This document shows positions 17,422 through 25,534 of a stretch of DNA of 52,446 nt, in pieces (position 1 is the stretch's first letter; each line of letters opens with the position of its first letter). Location of the stretch: NCBI GenBank assembly GCA_020845455.1, contig JADLFO010000291.1, positions 1 through 52,446 of the forward strand. Reading direction: 5' to 3'. Both the position numbers and the translations under genes were made by a program. A model generated the notes under the pieces. It saw only the letters and a program-made list of their open reading frames with translations. It ran no database searches and was not told the DNA's origin. This stretch comes from Caldilineaceae bacterium (GTDB lineage: Bacteria; Chloroflexota; Anaerolineae; Caldilineales; Caldilineaceae).

Positions 17422-17521
17422 TGTTACCCCTATTGTTCCCCTATGCTCCGTCCATTGGGCCGATCGATGCCCATCCAGACATAGACACAACGCCGCACGG
17501 CGGGTGATCGGTTCCCAATCG

Positions 17522-17558
17522 CGAGGGCCGCGACCCATCTCCTGGGTCGCGGCCCTCG
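17522..17558. other. Perfect 16-bp intergenic hairpin between the two PBP genes
   Basis: Arms 17522-17537 and 17543-17558 are exactly complementary, with a 5-base loop. It lies between the stop of the upstream PBP gene (17618) and the start of the downstream one (17421). No T-run follows on either strand, so it may be a U-less terminator, a pause or mRNA-stability element, or a partial terminator setting the ratio of the two PBPs. Confidence 0.6.
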
Positions 17559-17617
17559 GCTGCGCCGTATGCCGGCGCGCGGATGGCGGTCACGGAATGG
17601 CAGCCGCAGAAAGACGG

Positions 17618-20608
17618 TCAATCCACCCCGCGCCAATAGACATAGTGACAACCCTGGCTGGTCGGCCCGCCCTGCAGATGCGGCACCGAAGCCGACCCAT
17701 TGCCGCCCTGGATCGAAATATAGATCGTGTTCGGCTGATTTGGCGCCAGCACAGGGAAACTGAACGACCCGTTATTGGTCGTCGTCTGGCTGAAATTACC
17801 CAGATCGTCCTCATAGTTGACCTGGATGCCCGATACCGGCTGGCCGTCGGCGTCCATCACCTGGCCGATCACCTGTGTGCCGCCGCAGTTGGCGTCATGC
17901 GCCACGCCAAAGACATTATAGCTGCTGGAGCCGCCCGAACGGGCGGGCAGCATCGTGCTGGGGGAAGCCGCCAGCGCATCGGCATCCGGTTCTTCCGACT
18001 CGACGACCGGCTGATAGCCGCTGACGGCCACCTGGCGCACGCCGTCGCCAAACATAAAGCGCGCCACATTCTCCGCTTGGTCGCAAGGCCCCAAATAGAG
18101 CAGCGCATTGTTGCGCCCGCCCCAGCGCATGGCCTGGGTCTGCTCCTGGTGAATCCGCCGCAACACCTCGCTGTCCAGGTCGGTGTCCAGCGCCAGCCCC
18201 AGCGTATCCACCTCTTGGCCGACGAGCACGCGCGTGCTGCCGGGGAAGGGCGGCAGCGGGTTGGTGACCCCGATCTGCGCCACACGCGGGTCTTTGACCC
18301 CAGGCAGCGCGCGCGTGAGGCCAAAGGGCATCCGCACCAGTTGATGCGTCTCGCCCTCGTCGGCGCTGCAAGCCCCCAGTGTGCGCCGGCCGTTGCCGCG
18401 ATCCACCGTAACCGTGTGCATATTGGCCGTGATGATGCTGTCGCCCAGCGGCCCCTGGCTGCCCATTCGATCCAGCCAACCGCGCGTAAAGATCTCCGTC
18501 TCCGGGCAGCGGATGCCAGGCGGGCAGGTAATCGTGGTGCTGATCACCCCCGAAGGCCGGATAAACGCCCAGCCGTCTCCCCCCTGCGGTGCGCCCAAGG
18601 TCTTTAGCAGTTCGGGGTCCGCCAGCACCCCTTCCATAAAGGCATGCCAGATGGGAGCCGCGCCGGTCACGCCGGTCACATTGCGCATGGGTGCGCCGTT
18701 GCTGTTGCCCGCCCACACCCCCGCCACCAGATAGCGGGTATAGCCTTCCGTCCAGTTGTCGCGATAGTCGGTCGTCGTGCCGGTCTTGGCCGCCGCGGGC
18801 CGCGACAGCTTCAGCGCGCTGTTTGTGCCGAACTCCGGCTCGCGCGCCGTGTTGTCGCTCAGGATGCTTGTGATCACATAGGCGCTGTCCGGCGAAATCA
18901 CCTGCTCTCCGGACGCATTGCCCATATTGAGGTCCTGTCCCCCCGGCGCGCCGGTCGTATAGAGAATTGCCTGCGGCGCTTGATAGCGGCCTGCATTGGC
19001 GATGGTATGAAAGGCGGTGGTCAAGTCGAGCAGCGTCACCTCGCCGCCCCCTAGCGTCAGGCTCAACCCATACCAACTGGTGTCGCGCGTCAAGCTGGAA
19101 ATCCCCATCGCGCGCGCGCCTTCCAACATCCGCTCCACGCTCACGGCGTCGAGCAGCTTTACCGCCGGGACATTGTAGCTGTTTGCCAGCGCCGTGCGCG
19201 CCGTCACCGGCCCGTGAAACTCGTTGTCATAGTTGCGCGGCGTATACTCCTCGGTCTTGTCCAACTTGTAGTTCACCGGCACATCCCACAGGATGGTCGC
19301 CGGGCTGAGCAGCTCCGCATCCGCCGCCAGCGTGTAGAGGATCGGCTTGATGGCGCTGCCTGGCTGGCGCAGCCGCACCGCCACGTTGACTTGACCGTCG
19401 ATCTCCGGGTTGTCAAAGTCGGCGCTGCCCACCATCGTCAGGATTTCCGCCGTCCCCGGCTTCAGCGCCACCAGCGCAGCATTGCTCAAGTTATACTGCG
19501 GGCGCAACTGCGTCACCTGGTCGGCCACGATCTGCTGGGCCATCGTCTGCATCTTGAGGTCGAGCGTGGTGAAGATGCGCATCCCCGCCCGCCGCACATC
19601 CACACCATCCAACTGCTGGTTGACCTGCGCCGTCACATATTGCACAAAGTGCGGGGCCAATACCGGCGGCTTTTCGGCAGTCGGGTTGAGCGTGATCGGC
19701 TCGGCAAAGGTGGCGTCGGCCCGCGCCTGAGTCAGATAGCCGTGGCGCGCCATCAAGTCCAGCACAATTCGCTGGCGCGCTTTGACCAGGTCGAAATTGG
19801 TCAGCGGGTCGAGTTCGGCAGGTTTTTGGGGGATCCCCGCCAGCAAGGTTGCCTCGGCCGGCGTCAAGTCGGCGGCGCTCTTGGCAAAATAGAGATTGGC
19901 CGCGGCCTCGATGCCATAGGCCAAGCGGCCAAAATGGACGAGGTTCAGGTACATCTCTAGAATCTCATCCTTGGTAAAAAGCGTGGTCAAATCCTGCGAA
20001 AGCAGGGCCTCAAAGGCCTTGCGGTCCATCGATTGCTCGTAACGCTGGGCAGGCGTGAAAAAGAGCTGGCGCGCCAACTGCATGGTGATCGTGCTGGCGC
20101 CCGACACCACCTCGCCCGCCTCGGCGTTCTGCATCATCGCGCCGACCACGCGCCGCGGGTCAAAGCCTGGATTGGTATAAAACGAGGAATCTTCCGTTGC
20201 GATAATGGCATCACGCACATGGGGCGAGATACGGCTGAGCGGGACCCAGGTGCGATAGCCCTCGTCTACAATTTCGGCCAGGCGCGCGCCGTGCCGGTCG
20301 TAGATGATGGTGGTCTGAAAGATGCGCGGCAGCGGCCCCGGCTGATACTGGCGCAAATAGGCCTCGGAGGCGTTCATTGGGTCGGCAGCCGGGCGGGGGC
20401 GAAGGTGATAGGTCGCCGTATATTGCGCCAGATATTCGTCCAGGTTGGCGCTCAATTCGGCTACTTCCGGCGGAACCGTGGGCAGATCGGCCAACGACCG
20501 CCCGCGCAATGAACAACCGGCGAGCAGCGCCATCATCCCCATCATCAGCGCCGAGAGCCACAGCCCCCGGCGCGGCACAGATAGTCCCAAACCAGCCACA
20601 CCCCGCAT
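17618..20608 (-). CDS. Class A penicillin-binding protein, paralog, lipoprotein-type N-terminus
   Basis: The 996-residue protein starts at ATG 20608 with GGAGGG about 9 bases upstream. The signal ends in the lipobox LLAGC at Cys32. GT51 motifs are TEDSSFYTNPG (Glu139) and GASTITMQLARQLFF. Transpeptidase motifs are PGSAIKP (Ser418-Lys421), NSYNVP and AAKTGTTTDY (Lys608). The order and spacing match the downstream PBP closely, marking a tandem duplication. The central variable region differs, but the C-terminal domain is again framed by Cys (DANCGGTQVIGQV to TSQGCHYVYWRG) around a DADGQPVSGIQV segment. It is the first gene of the envelope block. Both enzymes should act at the outer face of the membrane; division of labour cannot be read from the sequence. 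Confidence 0.92.
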   Translation of the reverse strand: MRGVAGLGLSVPRRGLWLSALMMGMMALLAGCSLRGRSLADLPTVPPEVAELSANLDEYLAQYTATYHLRPRPAADPMNASEAYLRQYQPGPLPRIFQTTIIYDRHGARLAEIVDEGYRTWVPLSRISPHVRDAIIATEDSSFYTNPGFDPRRVVGAMMQNAEAGEVVSGASTITMQLARQLFFTPAQRYEQSMDRKAFEALLSQDLTTLFTKDEILEMYLNLVHFGRLAYGIEAAANLYFAKSAADLTPAEATLLAGIPQKPAELDPLTNFDLVKARQRIVLDLMARHGYLTQARADATFAEPITLNPTAEKPPVLAPHFVQYVTAQVNQQLDGVDVRRAGMRIFTTLDLKMQTMAQQIVADQVTQLRPQYNLSNAALVALKPGTAEILTMVGSADFDNPEIDGQVNVAVRLRQPGSAIKPILYTLAADAELLSPATILWDVPVNYKLDKTEEYTPRNYDNEFHGPVTARTALANSYNVPAVKLLDAVSVERMLEGARAMGISSLTRDTSWYGLSLTLGGGEVTLLDLTTAFHTIANAGRYQAPQAILYTTGAPGGQDLNMGNASGEQVISPDSAYVITSILSDNTAREPEFGTNSALKLSRPAAAKTGTTTDYRDNWTEGYTRYLVAGVWAGNSNGAPMRNVTGVTGAAPIWHAFMEGVLADPELLKTLGAPQGGDGWAFIRPSGVISTTITCPPGIRCPETEIFTRGWLDRMGSQGPLGDSIITANMHTVTVDRGNGRRTLGACSADEGETHQLVRMPFGLTRALPGVKDPRVAQIGVTNPLPPFPGSTRVLVGQEVDTLGLALDTDLDSEVLRRIHQEQTQAMRWGGRNNALLYLGPCDQAENVARFMFGDGVRQVAVSGYQPVVESEEPDADALAASPSTMLPARSGGSSSYNVFGVAHDANCGGTQVIGQVMDADGQPVSGIQVNYEDDLGNFSQTTTNNGSFSFPVLAPNQPNTIYISIQGGNGSASVPHLQGGPTSQGCHYVYWRGVD

Positions 20609-20673
20609 GACGTTCTATCCCTCCACCCTGGCCGATGATCACCGCAACCCGCAAACGACAGCAGATCTCGTCT

Positions 20674-20702
20674 ATTCTATACTCTCTGTCCTATACTGTT
20701 AC
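20674..20702 (-). promoter_or_regulatory. Candidate promoter of the PBP gene pair
   Basis: Minus strand: GTAACA (20697-20702), 17-base spacer, TAGAAT (20674-20679). The matches are 4/6 and 5/6 to the sigma70 consensus. Other TATA-like hexamers occur nearby, so the exact start is uncertain. Confidence 0.4.
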
Positions 20703-20832
20703 TCTACACCGGCGAGATCAGCGCAGAAAGAGACGGATCGAGAGTTTCGGGATACAACGAGAGATATACTGAGAGATATACTACAAAATATACAGATGGC
20801 GGCCCCATCTCGGTACGATGAACAGAGGCGCT

Positions 20833-20874
20833 AAACAAAAACGCCAACCAAGCTTTGCTGCGCTGGTCGGCGTT
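20833..20874 (-). terminator. Rho-independent terminator downstream of tRNA-Cys
   Basis: An 11-bp stem (20840-20850 with 20864-20874, one G-U pair) is followed on the minus strand by TTTTGTTT. It lies about 75 bases after the tRNA 3' end. Confidence 0.8.
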
Positions 20875-20945
20875 CTAATAGGCCCCGCGGGTAGGCCGAG
20901 GTACAATAGGCTGCCATTGCATACAGTAGCGCCCTCGGCAAAAAG

Positions 20946-21020
<75 letters not shown>

Positions 21021-21126
21021 CACAATCAACTGCCCACCACATCAGCGCCCTCTGTAGCATAGGTGCTACGAAGCGTATAGTAACAGGCAGGCAAGGGAAT
21101 GTCAAATTGAGCAGAAACAGGCATCC

Positions 21127-21519
21127 ATGACACGCACTCCATTGCAGGACCAGCTTTGTTATTGTGAACGCTGCGGTATCTCGTTTCTCTGGTCCGCCGA
21201 AGAACAGGCCGCGCCGGCGGCGGACGACTCAGCAGCATCCGCTGCAGTGGCGCGGCCGCCGCTCTTTTGTGCCGGCTGCCGGGCGCTGCTGCCCGGCGAG
21301 GGCCGCGAGCGCGGGCTGGTCAAATGGTTCAACTATCGCAAACGTTTTGGGTTTATCGTGCGCCAACACCAGCCCGAAATCTTTGTCCACGGCGCCGACG
21401 TGGCGGACGGCGCCAAGCTGCGCCCCGGCGACCTGGTGGAGTTCGGCGCCGAAGAGAGCGAACGCGGCCCCGTCGCCCGCGGCGTCCGCGTGCTGGCGCA
21501 CGGCGAAGGGACAGGATAG
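21127..21519 (+). CDS. Treble-clef zinc finger fused to a cold-shock domain
   Basis: This protein has 130 residues. Residues 10-60 have two CxxC pairs (CERC and CAGC) in the arrangement CERCGISF...EEQ...FCAGCR. That matches the small zinc-ribbon/treble-clef family in which CxxCG-F and an EQ precede the second CxxCR. Residues 62-125 form a cold-shock domain with the RNP1-like strand RKRFGFIVR and RNP2-like EIFVHGADV. Cold-shock domains bind single-stranded RNA or DNA. The fusion suggests a nucleic-acid chaperone with an additional protein- or RNA-binding finger. The ATG has only a weak AGG upstream. It lies just before the rpsF operon leader, convergent with nothing, and may be partly co-transcribed. 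Confidence 0.85.
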   Translation: MTRTPLQDQLCYCERCGISFLWSAEEQAAPAADDSAASAAVARPPLFCAGCRALLPGEGRERGLVKWFNYRKRFGFIVRQHQPEIFVHGADVADGAKLRPGDLVEFGAEESERGPVARGVRVLAHGEGTG

Positions 21520-21557
21520 GCAGTACAATCTTTAACGAGCGTTGCCCAGCCGCAAAT

Positions 21558-21586
21558 TTGGCCTGTGGCGGCAAACGTGATAGCAT
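21558..21586 (+). promoter_or_regulatory. Candidate promoter of the rpsF-rpsR-foldase operon
   Basis: TTGGCC (21558-21563), 17-base spacer, TAGCAT (21581-21586). Transcription from here would start about 8 bases before the hairpin at 21601, putting that hairpin in the operon leader. Confidence 0.45.
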
Positions 21587-21600
21587 ACACGATGGTCTGC

Positions 21601-21637
21601 AACGAGGGGCCGCCCATGCACGGCCCCTCGTTCTTTC
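21601..21637 (+). terminator. Terminator-like hairpin in the rpsF leader
   Basis: A perfect 12-bp GC-rich stem (21601-21612 with 21621-21632) and an 8-base loop run into TTCTTTCT. It either ends the cold-shock transcript or, if the promoter at 21558-21586 is real, acts as an attenuator ahead of rpsF. Confidence 0.75.
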
Positions 21638-21700
21638 TGTTCGCAGGACGGTCCTGCGGGCTACTCCAGAGAAAGACACGAGTCAAGGAGGTACGTGAGC

Positions 21701-22003
21701 ATGGCCAATTCCGATCTTCGGGAATACGAGTTGGTCTTTATTGTGCAGCCGGAGGTGGACGAGCAGGGCGTGGCGACGATCAACGAGCGCGTCGGCCAGA
21801 TCGTCAGCGCCCAGTCGGGGTCCATCACCACCACCGAGATGTGGGGGCGGCGTACGCTGGCCTATCCCATCGGCAAGTTCTTTGAGGGCCAATATGTGCT
21901 GCATCGTTTCCAGATGCAGCCTGAAGCAGCCGGCGAGATCGACCGCCTGCTGCGGTTCAACGAGAACGTGATCCGCTATTTGCTGATCCGCACCGACGAA
22001 TAA
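21701..22003 (+). CDS. rpsF: 30S ribosomal protein bS6
   Basis: The 100-residue protein has the bS6 signature YELVFIVQPEVDE at the N-terminus, and WGRRTLAYPIGKFFEGQYVLHRFQ, split here as WGRRTLAYPI and EGQYVLHRF. The C-terminal INRYLLIR-like strand reads VIRYLLIRTDE. bS6 binds the 16S rRNA platform together with bS18. The ATG at 21701 has AAGGAGG nine bases upstream. An in-frame GTG at 21695 is too close to that site. It is the first gene of a plus-strand operon with rpsR and a foldase. The usual ssb gene between rpsF and rpsR is absent. Confidence 0.96.
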   Translation: MANSDLREYELVFIVQPEVDEQGVATINERVGQIVSAQSGSITTTEMWGRRTLAYPIGKFFEGQYVLHRFQMQPEAAGEIDRLLRFNENVIRYLLIRTDE

Positions 22004-22039
22004 GTTGCGTACGACACGCGTATTTACCAAGGAGCTATC

Positions 22040-22528
22040 ATGAGCGAGCAAGGTAACCCCACAGCCGACGAGCAAAACGAGGCGATGCAGCCGGAAAGCG
22101 CGCCCGCCATAAGCCAAACGCCCGCGCCGGCTGCTGTTTCACAGCCCCCAGCCCGCCCCCAGGGCGGCGCCAACCTGGACGCCGTCGAGGTGGACGACGA
22201 AGACGACGCCGATGAGGACGCCGGCGAAGAGGGTGAAGAGGGCGGCGACGAGAGCTATGTCGAAGGCCCAGCCGAATATGTCCAGCGCGAAAAGAGCGGT
22301 CGCGGGCGGCGCATCGGCAGCGAAGTTCGCCCCGAAGACGTGGACTACAAAAACATCACGCTGCTGTCCCGCTTTCTCGATCGCCGGGGCCGCATCTTGG
22401 GCCGCCGCAAGACGCGCGTCAGCGCCAAGGTGCAGCGGCGCATCGTGCAGGCGATCAAGCGCGCCCGCCATCTCGCCCTGCTGCCCTATACGGCGGAGCA
22501 AACTCGCATCGTCCGAAAGCGCAGGTAA
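22040..22528 (+). CDS. rpsR: 30S ribosomal protein bS18 with long acidic N-terminal extension
   Basis: The C-terminal part (about residues 88-162) is a full bS18 core: [20 protein letters not shown], then [29 protein letters not shown]. The core bS18 is about 75 residues, but this product has 162. The first 87 residues are Ala/Pro/Gln-rich and then strongly acidic ([20 protein letters not shown]). The core lacks the Cys found in zinc-type bS18 proteins (for example VSAK where VCAK is usual), so it is a C-minus, zinc-independent form. The ATG has AAGGAG upstream (22030-22035), and no later in-frame start would avoid the extension without losing the ribosome-binding site. The foldase gene begins 3 bases after its stop. 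Confidence 0.94.
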   Translation: MSEQGNPTADEQNEAMQPESAPAISQTPAPAAVSQPPARPQGGANLDAVEVDDEDDADEDAGEEGEEGGDESYVEGPAEYVQREKSGRGRRIGSEVRPEDVDYKNITLLSRFLDRRGRILGRRKTRVSAKVQRRIVQAIKRARHLALLPYTAEQTRIVRKRR

Positions 22529-22531
22529 GCC

Positions 22532-24190
22532 ATGGCCAGGCGGAAAGCGCGTGCCGAAGAGCCAAAGAAGGAACTGACGCGCAAGGAACACCGCATCCGC
22601 GCCGAAGTGCGCGAACGCAACCGCCGCTTATATATCGGCGTGGGCGCTGCACTTGGCCTGGCGCTGCTGTTGATCCTGGCCGGCCTGGTGAGTGAATTTG
22701 TGCTCCGACCACGCAGCGATGTGGCGACGGTGGGCGGTACGACCATCGCCACGCGCGACTATTGGAAACGCGTCTACTTCGAGCAAAATCAGCTTCAAAA
22801 CCAACTGATCCAACTGCAGCGGTTGGAAAGCCAGTTCGGCGGGCAGAGCTTTTTCGCCACCCAGATCAGCCAGCTTCAAGGCATCCTGAGCAGCCCCTTT
22901 AGCCTGGGCGTAGAGGTCTTGGACCGGATGATTCGCGACGAGGTGGTCCGCCAACAGGCTGCGGCACGCGGCATCACCGTCTCGCCGGAGGAGGTCGACC
23001 AAGCCTTGCGCGAGGAGATCGCCGCCGGACAGAACGCCGTCACCGTGCCTCAGGCCACATCCACCGCCGAAGCAGACGCAGCGGCCACGGCCACCGCCGC
23101 CGGCTGGACGCCAACGCCCAGCCCGACTGTGGACGTCAGTTCGACGGTAACGGCCACGGCGACCCCCTTCCCCACGCCGGAACCGCCGGCCACGCGGCCC
23201 ATCCTCGGCGACGAGCAGTACAGCACGGGGCTGGCCGAACTGGAGAAGAATCTCAAACAGGTCGCGGGGATGTCGCTCGACGAATATCGCCGGATCCTCG
23301 AAGTGCGCTTGCTCAACGAAAAATTGAGCGAGGTCATCGGCGAAGAGCAAGTGCCCGCCACCGAAGAGCAGGTCCACGCACGCCATATCTTGCTGCGGAT
23401 CGACCAGCCAACACCCGAAGCAACGTCGGAAGTGACGGCGACCGCGGAACTGACGGCGACGGAAGCAGTCAGCGCGGCGGCAGAGATCACAGCCGCAGAC
23501 GAGATCACGGCAGCCGAGGAAGTGACGACGCCGGAAGCAGTCACATCGACGACAGCGGTCACGACGACAGCGGTCACGACTACCGGCGAGGTGACGGCGA
23601 CCGAAGAGGTGACGGCGACCGAAGAGGTGACGGCGACCGAAGAGGTGACGGCCGCGGCTGAAATCACCGCCACAGAAGCGGTCACTGCTGCAGGAGATGT
23701 CACCGCGACCCAAGCGGTCACGGCGACGCAAGAACGTGCGCCGCGCGACGATGCAGCCACGTTAGCGCTGGCCCAAGAACTGCGCGCGCGGATTTTGGCC
23801 GGGGAAGACTTCGCCACCCTGGCGCAAGAGTACAGCGACGACACGGGCAGCGCCGCGCAAGGCGGCGACCTGGGTTGGTTTGGCCGCGGCGCGATGGTAG
23901 CTCCCTTTGAGGAAGCCGCCTTCAGCCTCGAACCCGGTCAGATCAGCGAGCCGATCAAGAGCGATTTCGGCTATCACCTGATCGAGGTGCTTGAAAAGGA
24001 CCCCAATCGACCCAAGGATCCGGCCCAACTGCAGCAAGAGCGCCAACAGGCGTATCAAACCTGGCTGCAGGAGCAGATCAGCGCCACGCCGATCGAGCGC
24101 CCGGCAGACCTGGTCAGCAAGCTGCCCCGCGGGCTGGAGGTCGCCCTCCCGCAGATACAAGCGCCGGCGCAGCAGCCCGCCACGCAGTAG
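22532..24190 (+). CDS. Membrane-anchored parvulin-type peptidyl-prolyl isomerase with repeat insertion
   Basis: This 552-residue protein has a basic cytoplasmic N-terminus and a membrane helix at about residues 34-55. A SurA/PrsA-like chaperone region follows (about 60-270), containing a TPTPSPT linker. The parvulin domain starts at [10 protein letters not shown] (about 280-290). It is then interrupted by roughly 112 residues of Thr/Ala/Val/Glu repeats of the EVTATE type and resumes at [20 protein letters not shown]. It ends with the canonical [21 protein letters not shown] and [11 protein letters not shown]. Such proteins fold exported proteins on the outer membrane face. Translation is probably coupled to rpsR (3-base gap). 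The insertion falls in the loop after the first parvulin strand, so the fold could still close. The organism probably relies on it for secreted-protein folding. Confidence 0.9.
   Translation: MARRKARAEEPKKELTRKEHRIRAEVRERNRRLYIGVGAALGLALLLILAGLVSEFVLRPRSDVATVGGTTIATRDYWKRVYFEQNQLQNQLIQLQRLESQFGGQSFFATQISQLQGILSSPFSLGVEVLDRMIRDEVVRQQAAARGITVSPEEVDQALREEIAAGQNAVTVPQATSTAEADAAATATAAGWTPTPSPTVDVSSTVTATATPFPTPEPPATRPILGDEQYSTGLAELEKNLKQVAGMSLDEYRRILEVRLLNEKLSEVIGEEQVPATEEQVHARHILLRIDQPTPEATSEVTATAELTATEAVSAAAEITAADEITAAEEVTTPEAVTSTTAVTTTAVTTTGEVTATEEVTATEEVTATEEVTAAAEITATEAVTAAGDVTATQAVTATQERAPRDDAATLALAQELRARILAGEDFATLAQEYSDDTGSAAQGGDLGWFGRGAMVAPFEEAAFSLEPGQISEPIKSDFGYHLIEVLEKDPNRPKDPAQLQQERQQAYQTWLQEQISATPIERPADLVSKLPRGLEVALPQIQAPAQQPATQ
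23588..23652 (+). repeat. 18-bp tandem repeat in the parvulin gene (about 3.6 copies)
   Basis: The unit GAGGTGACGGCGACCGAA begins at 23588, 23606 and 23624, with a partial fourth copy from 23642. It encodes EVTATE hexapeptides. Unit length is a multiple of three, so copy-number change keeps the frame. Confidence 0.9.
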
Positions 24191-24205
24191 CCACTAATCA
24201 GTAGT

Positions 24206-24344
24206 GGCGCTGTGCGTCCACTTCGTGAACAGTTACCAGAGGCAGAGCGTGTACACGAACGCTCTGCCTCTGCTCTTCTCTAAGACTGATTGCTGTTCAC
24301 GCTCACGAAGTAGGGGCGCAGCCCCCCTGTGGGCGCACAGCGCC
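24206..24344. repeat. Nested inverted-repeat region between convergent genes
   Basis: Outer arms GGCGCTGTGCG (24206-24216) and CGCACAGCGCC (24334-24344) are perfect 11-bp complements. Inside them lie further complementary segments (CACTTCGTGAACAG against CTGTTCACG and CACGAAGT) and the 14-bp terminator stem. No target-site duplication flanks it. It could be a composite bidirectional terminator or a small degenerate palindromic element. Confidence 0.6.
24237..24280 (+). terminator. Terminator of the rpsF-rpsR-foldase operon
   Basis: A 14-bp perfect stem (24237-24250 with 24259-24272) and an 8-base loop are followed by CTCTTCTC. It lies 46 bases after the foldase stop. The T-tract is weak, so efficiency is uncertain. 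Confidence 0.65.
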
Positions 24345-24356
24345 TCTGCGGTGAGA

Positions 24357-25331
24357 CTACTCTCCTGCCCGATACGCCCAGACCTGCGTGGCGTGCTCGG
24401 CTTCGTGCAGCGCGATCTCATAGAAAAAACCGGAAAGCACGCCAGGCCCTCCCCAAGCATGGCCTTCGCTCTGCAAATCGGCGTCGCCAAAGCGGTCGAA
24501 GGCCGTCATGATCTTACGATGGCAGGTCGCCAACCCATCGGCGATCTCGATGATGGTAAGCTGCGTGCGCGCCTCCATCAGCCGCGCATTCATGCTGTCC
24601 ATCGTGTCGCCGGGCTGCCAGAGCCATTCGGCAATCGTGGCGGGGTTGGGTTCCGGCCACTGGGCCAGCAGATGCACACAATATTCATTCCAACTCAACA
24701 CATGCGCCAGCACGTCGCGGATGCTCCACACGCCGCAGACCGGCGTCGCCACCATCGTCACCTCGCTCAACCCGGCGATGCTGTCCAGCAGATTGGTGTT
24801 CTGTGCTTCCATCAAGGCGCGCAGCGCAGGCCGCGACCAGCGCGCCGGCGAGCCGCAGTAGTGCTCCACTGCGCGCCGGTGTTCATGCACATGGCGCGCC
24901 ATATGTTTGATCTGGCCCAGCAGCGAAAGCGTACGCTCGCCTTCGGGATAGTCGCGGCCCAGCGCCTCCGGCAGCAGCGTGCGGGTGAAATCGACCAGGT
25001 ATGCGCGTGCGGCCTGCGCCTCGGCCGCGATCTCATCCCAAGAACGGGATGCATCGTGCAGCGCACGCGTGTCGTTGTCGGTGGCGGGCCGGGCAAACCC
25101 GCCCTGCGCCGATTCTCCCGTCAGCGCCGCGGCCATACGCCGCGTCTGAAAATCATCCCAAAAGGCGATGTGCGCTACCACCGCCTTAGGCGTCCAGCCG
25201 TCGCTCACCTGGGCGGACTCGATCTCGTCTGGCTCCAGTTGGGCGACCACGTCCCACAGGATATGCATGGCCTTGGCCAAATCGTCGGCCAGTTGGGCAG
25301 GGGACGGCAGCGGCTGTTGAGGGGTTGTCAT
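24357..25331 (-). CDS. Protein with two DinB/mycothiol-transferase-like four-helix domains
   Basis: From ATG 25331 (GGAG about 9 bases upstream) the product has 324 residues. Two similar halves each show the DinB-fold metal-site pattern. In the first half this is [11 protein letters not shown] and later [15 protein letters not shown]. In the second half it is [13 protein letters not shown] and later [11 protein letters not shown]. The DinB/YfiT superfamily holds a divalent metal through three His and includes bacillithiol and mycothiol transferases and maleylpyruvate isomerases. A fused pair suggests an intramolecular dimer. An in-frame ATG at 25379 would read across the -10 element. The specific substrate is not evident. 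It is divergent from uvrA. Confidence 0.82.
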   Translation of the reverse strand: MTTPQQPLPSPAQLADDLAKAMHILWDVVAQLEPDEIESAQVSDGWTPKAVVAHIAFWDDFQTRRMAAALTGESAQGGFARPATDNDTRALHDASRSWDEIAAEAQAARAYLVDFTRTLLPEALGRDYPEGERTLSLLGQIKHMARHVHEHRRAVEHYCGSPARWSRPALRALMEAQNTNLLDSIAGLSEVTMVATPVCGVWSIRDVLAHVLSWNEYCVHLLAQWPEPNPATIAEWLWQPGDTMDSMNARLMEARTQLTIIEIADGLATCHRKIMTAFDRFGDADLQSEGHAWGGPGVLSGFFYEIALHEAEHATQVWAYRAGE

Positions 25332-25377
25332 GGCTGTGCTCCACAGATTGGCGCCGGGATTACTGCGTCGCCGCGCC

Positions 25378-25407
25378 AATATACACTACACTGATTGCTT
25401 CGGACAA
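25378..25407 (-). promoter_or_regulatory. Candidate promoter of the double-DinB gene
   Basis: Minus strand: TTGTCC (25402-25407), 18-base spacer, TATATT (25378-25383). The implied leader to ATG 25331 is about 40 bases, which supports this start over the one at 25379. Confidence 0.5.
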
Positions 25408-25418
25408 TCACCGGGCGC

Positions 25419-25460
25419 GAGCACGCATGTGCGGTTGGAAAACTGCACCTGCGCTTTGGA
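25419..25460 (-). repeat. REP-like hairpin, copy upstream of uvrA
   Basis: On the minus strand the element begins AAAGCGCAGGTGCAGTTTTC and continues CAACC; the same 25 bases recur with two mismatches after uvrA in the opposite orientation (28655-28679). This copy folds on itself: GCAGGTGCAGTT pairs with AACCGCACATGC (10 of 12 positions) around TTCC. Confidence 0.55.
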
Positions 25461-25505
25461 CAAGTTTTCTTCTCTGGTTCCAGGGAAACAGAGTGCGCGG
25501 CCAAG

Positions 25506-25534
25506 TTGCATTGGGCCGCGGCTTGGCGTAGAAT
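25506..25534 (+). promoter_or_regulatory. Candidate promoter of uvrA
   Basis: TTGCAT (25506-25511), 17-base spacer, TAGAAT (25529-25534; 5/6 match). Leader length to ATG 25620 is about 80 bases. I see no LexA-type box overlapping it. Confidence 0.5.

Noticed and set aside
23410..23745. Frameshift as explanation of the low-complexity tract in the foldase
   Set aside because: The frame continues into the second half of the parvulin domain and the repeat unit is 18 bases, so the reading frame is intact throughout.
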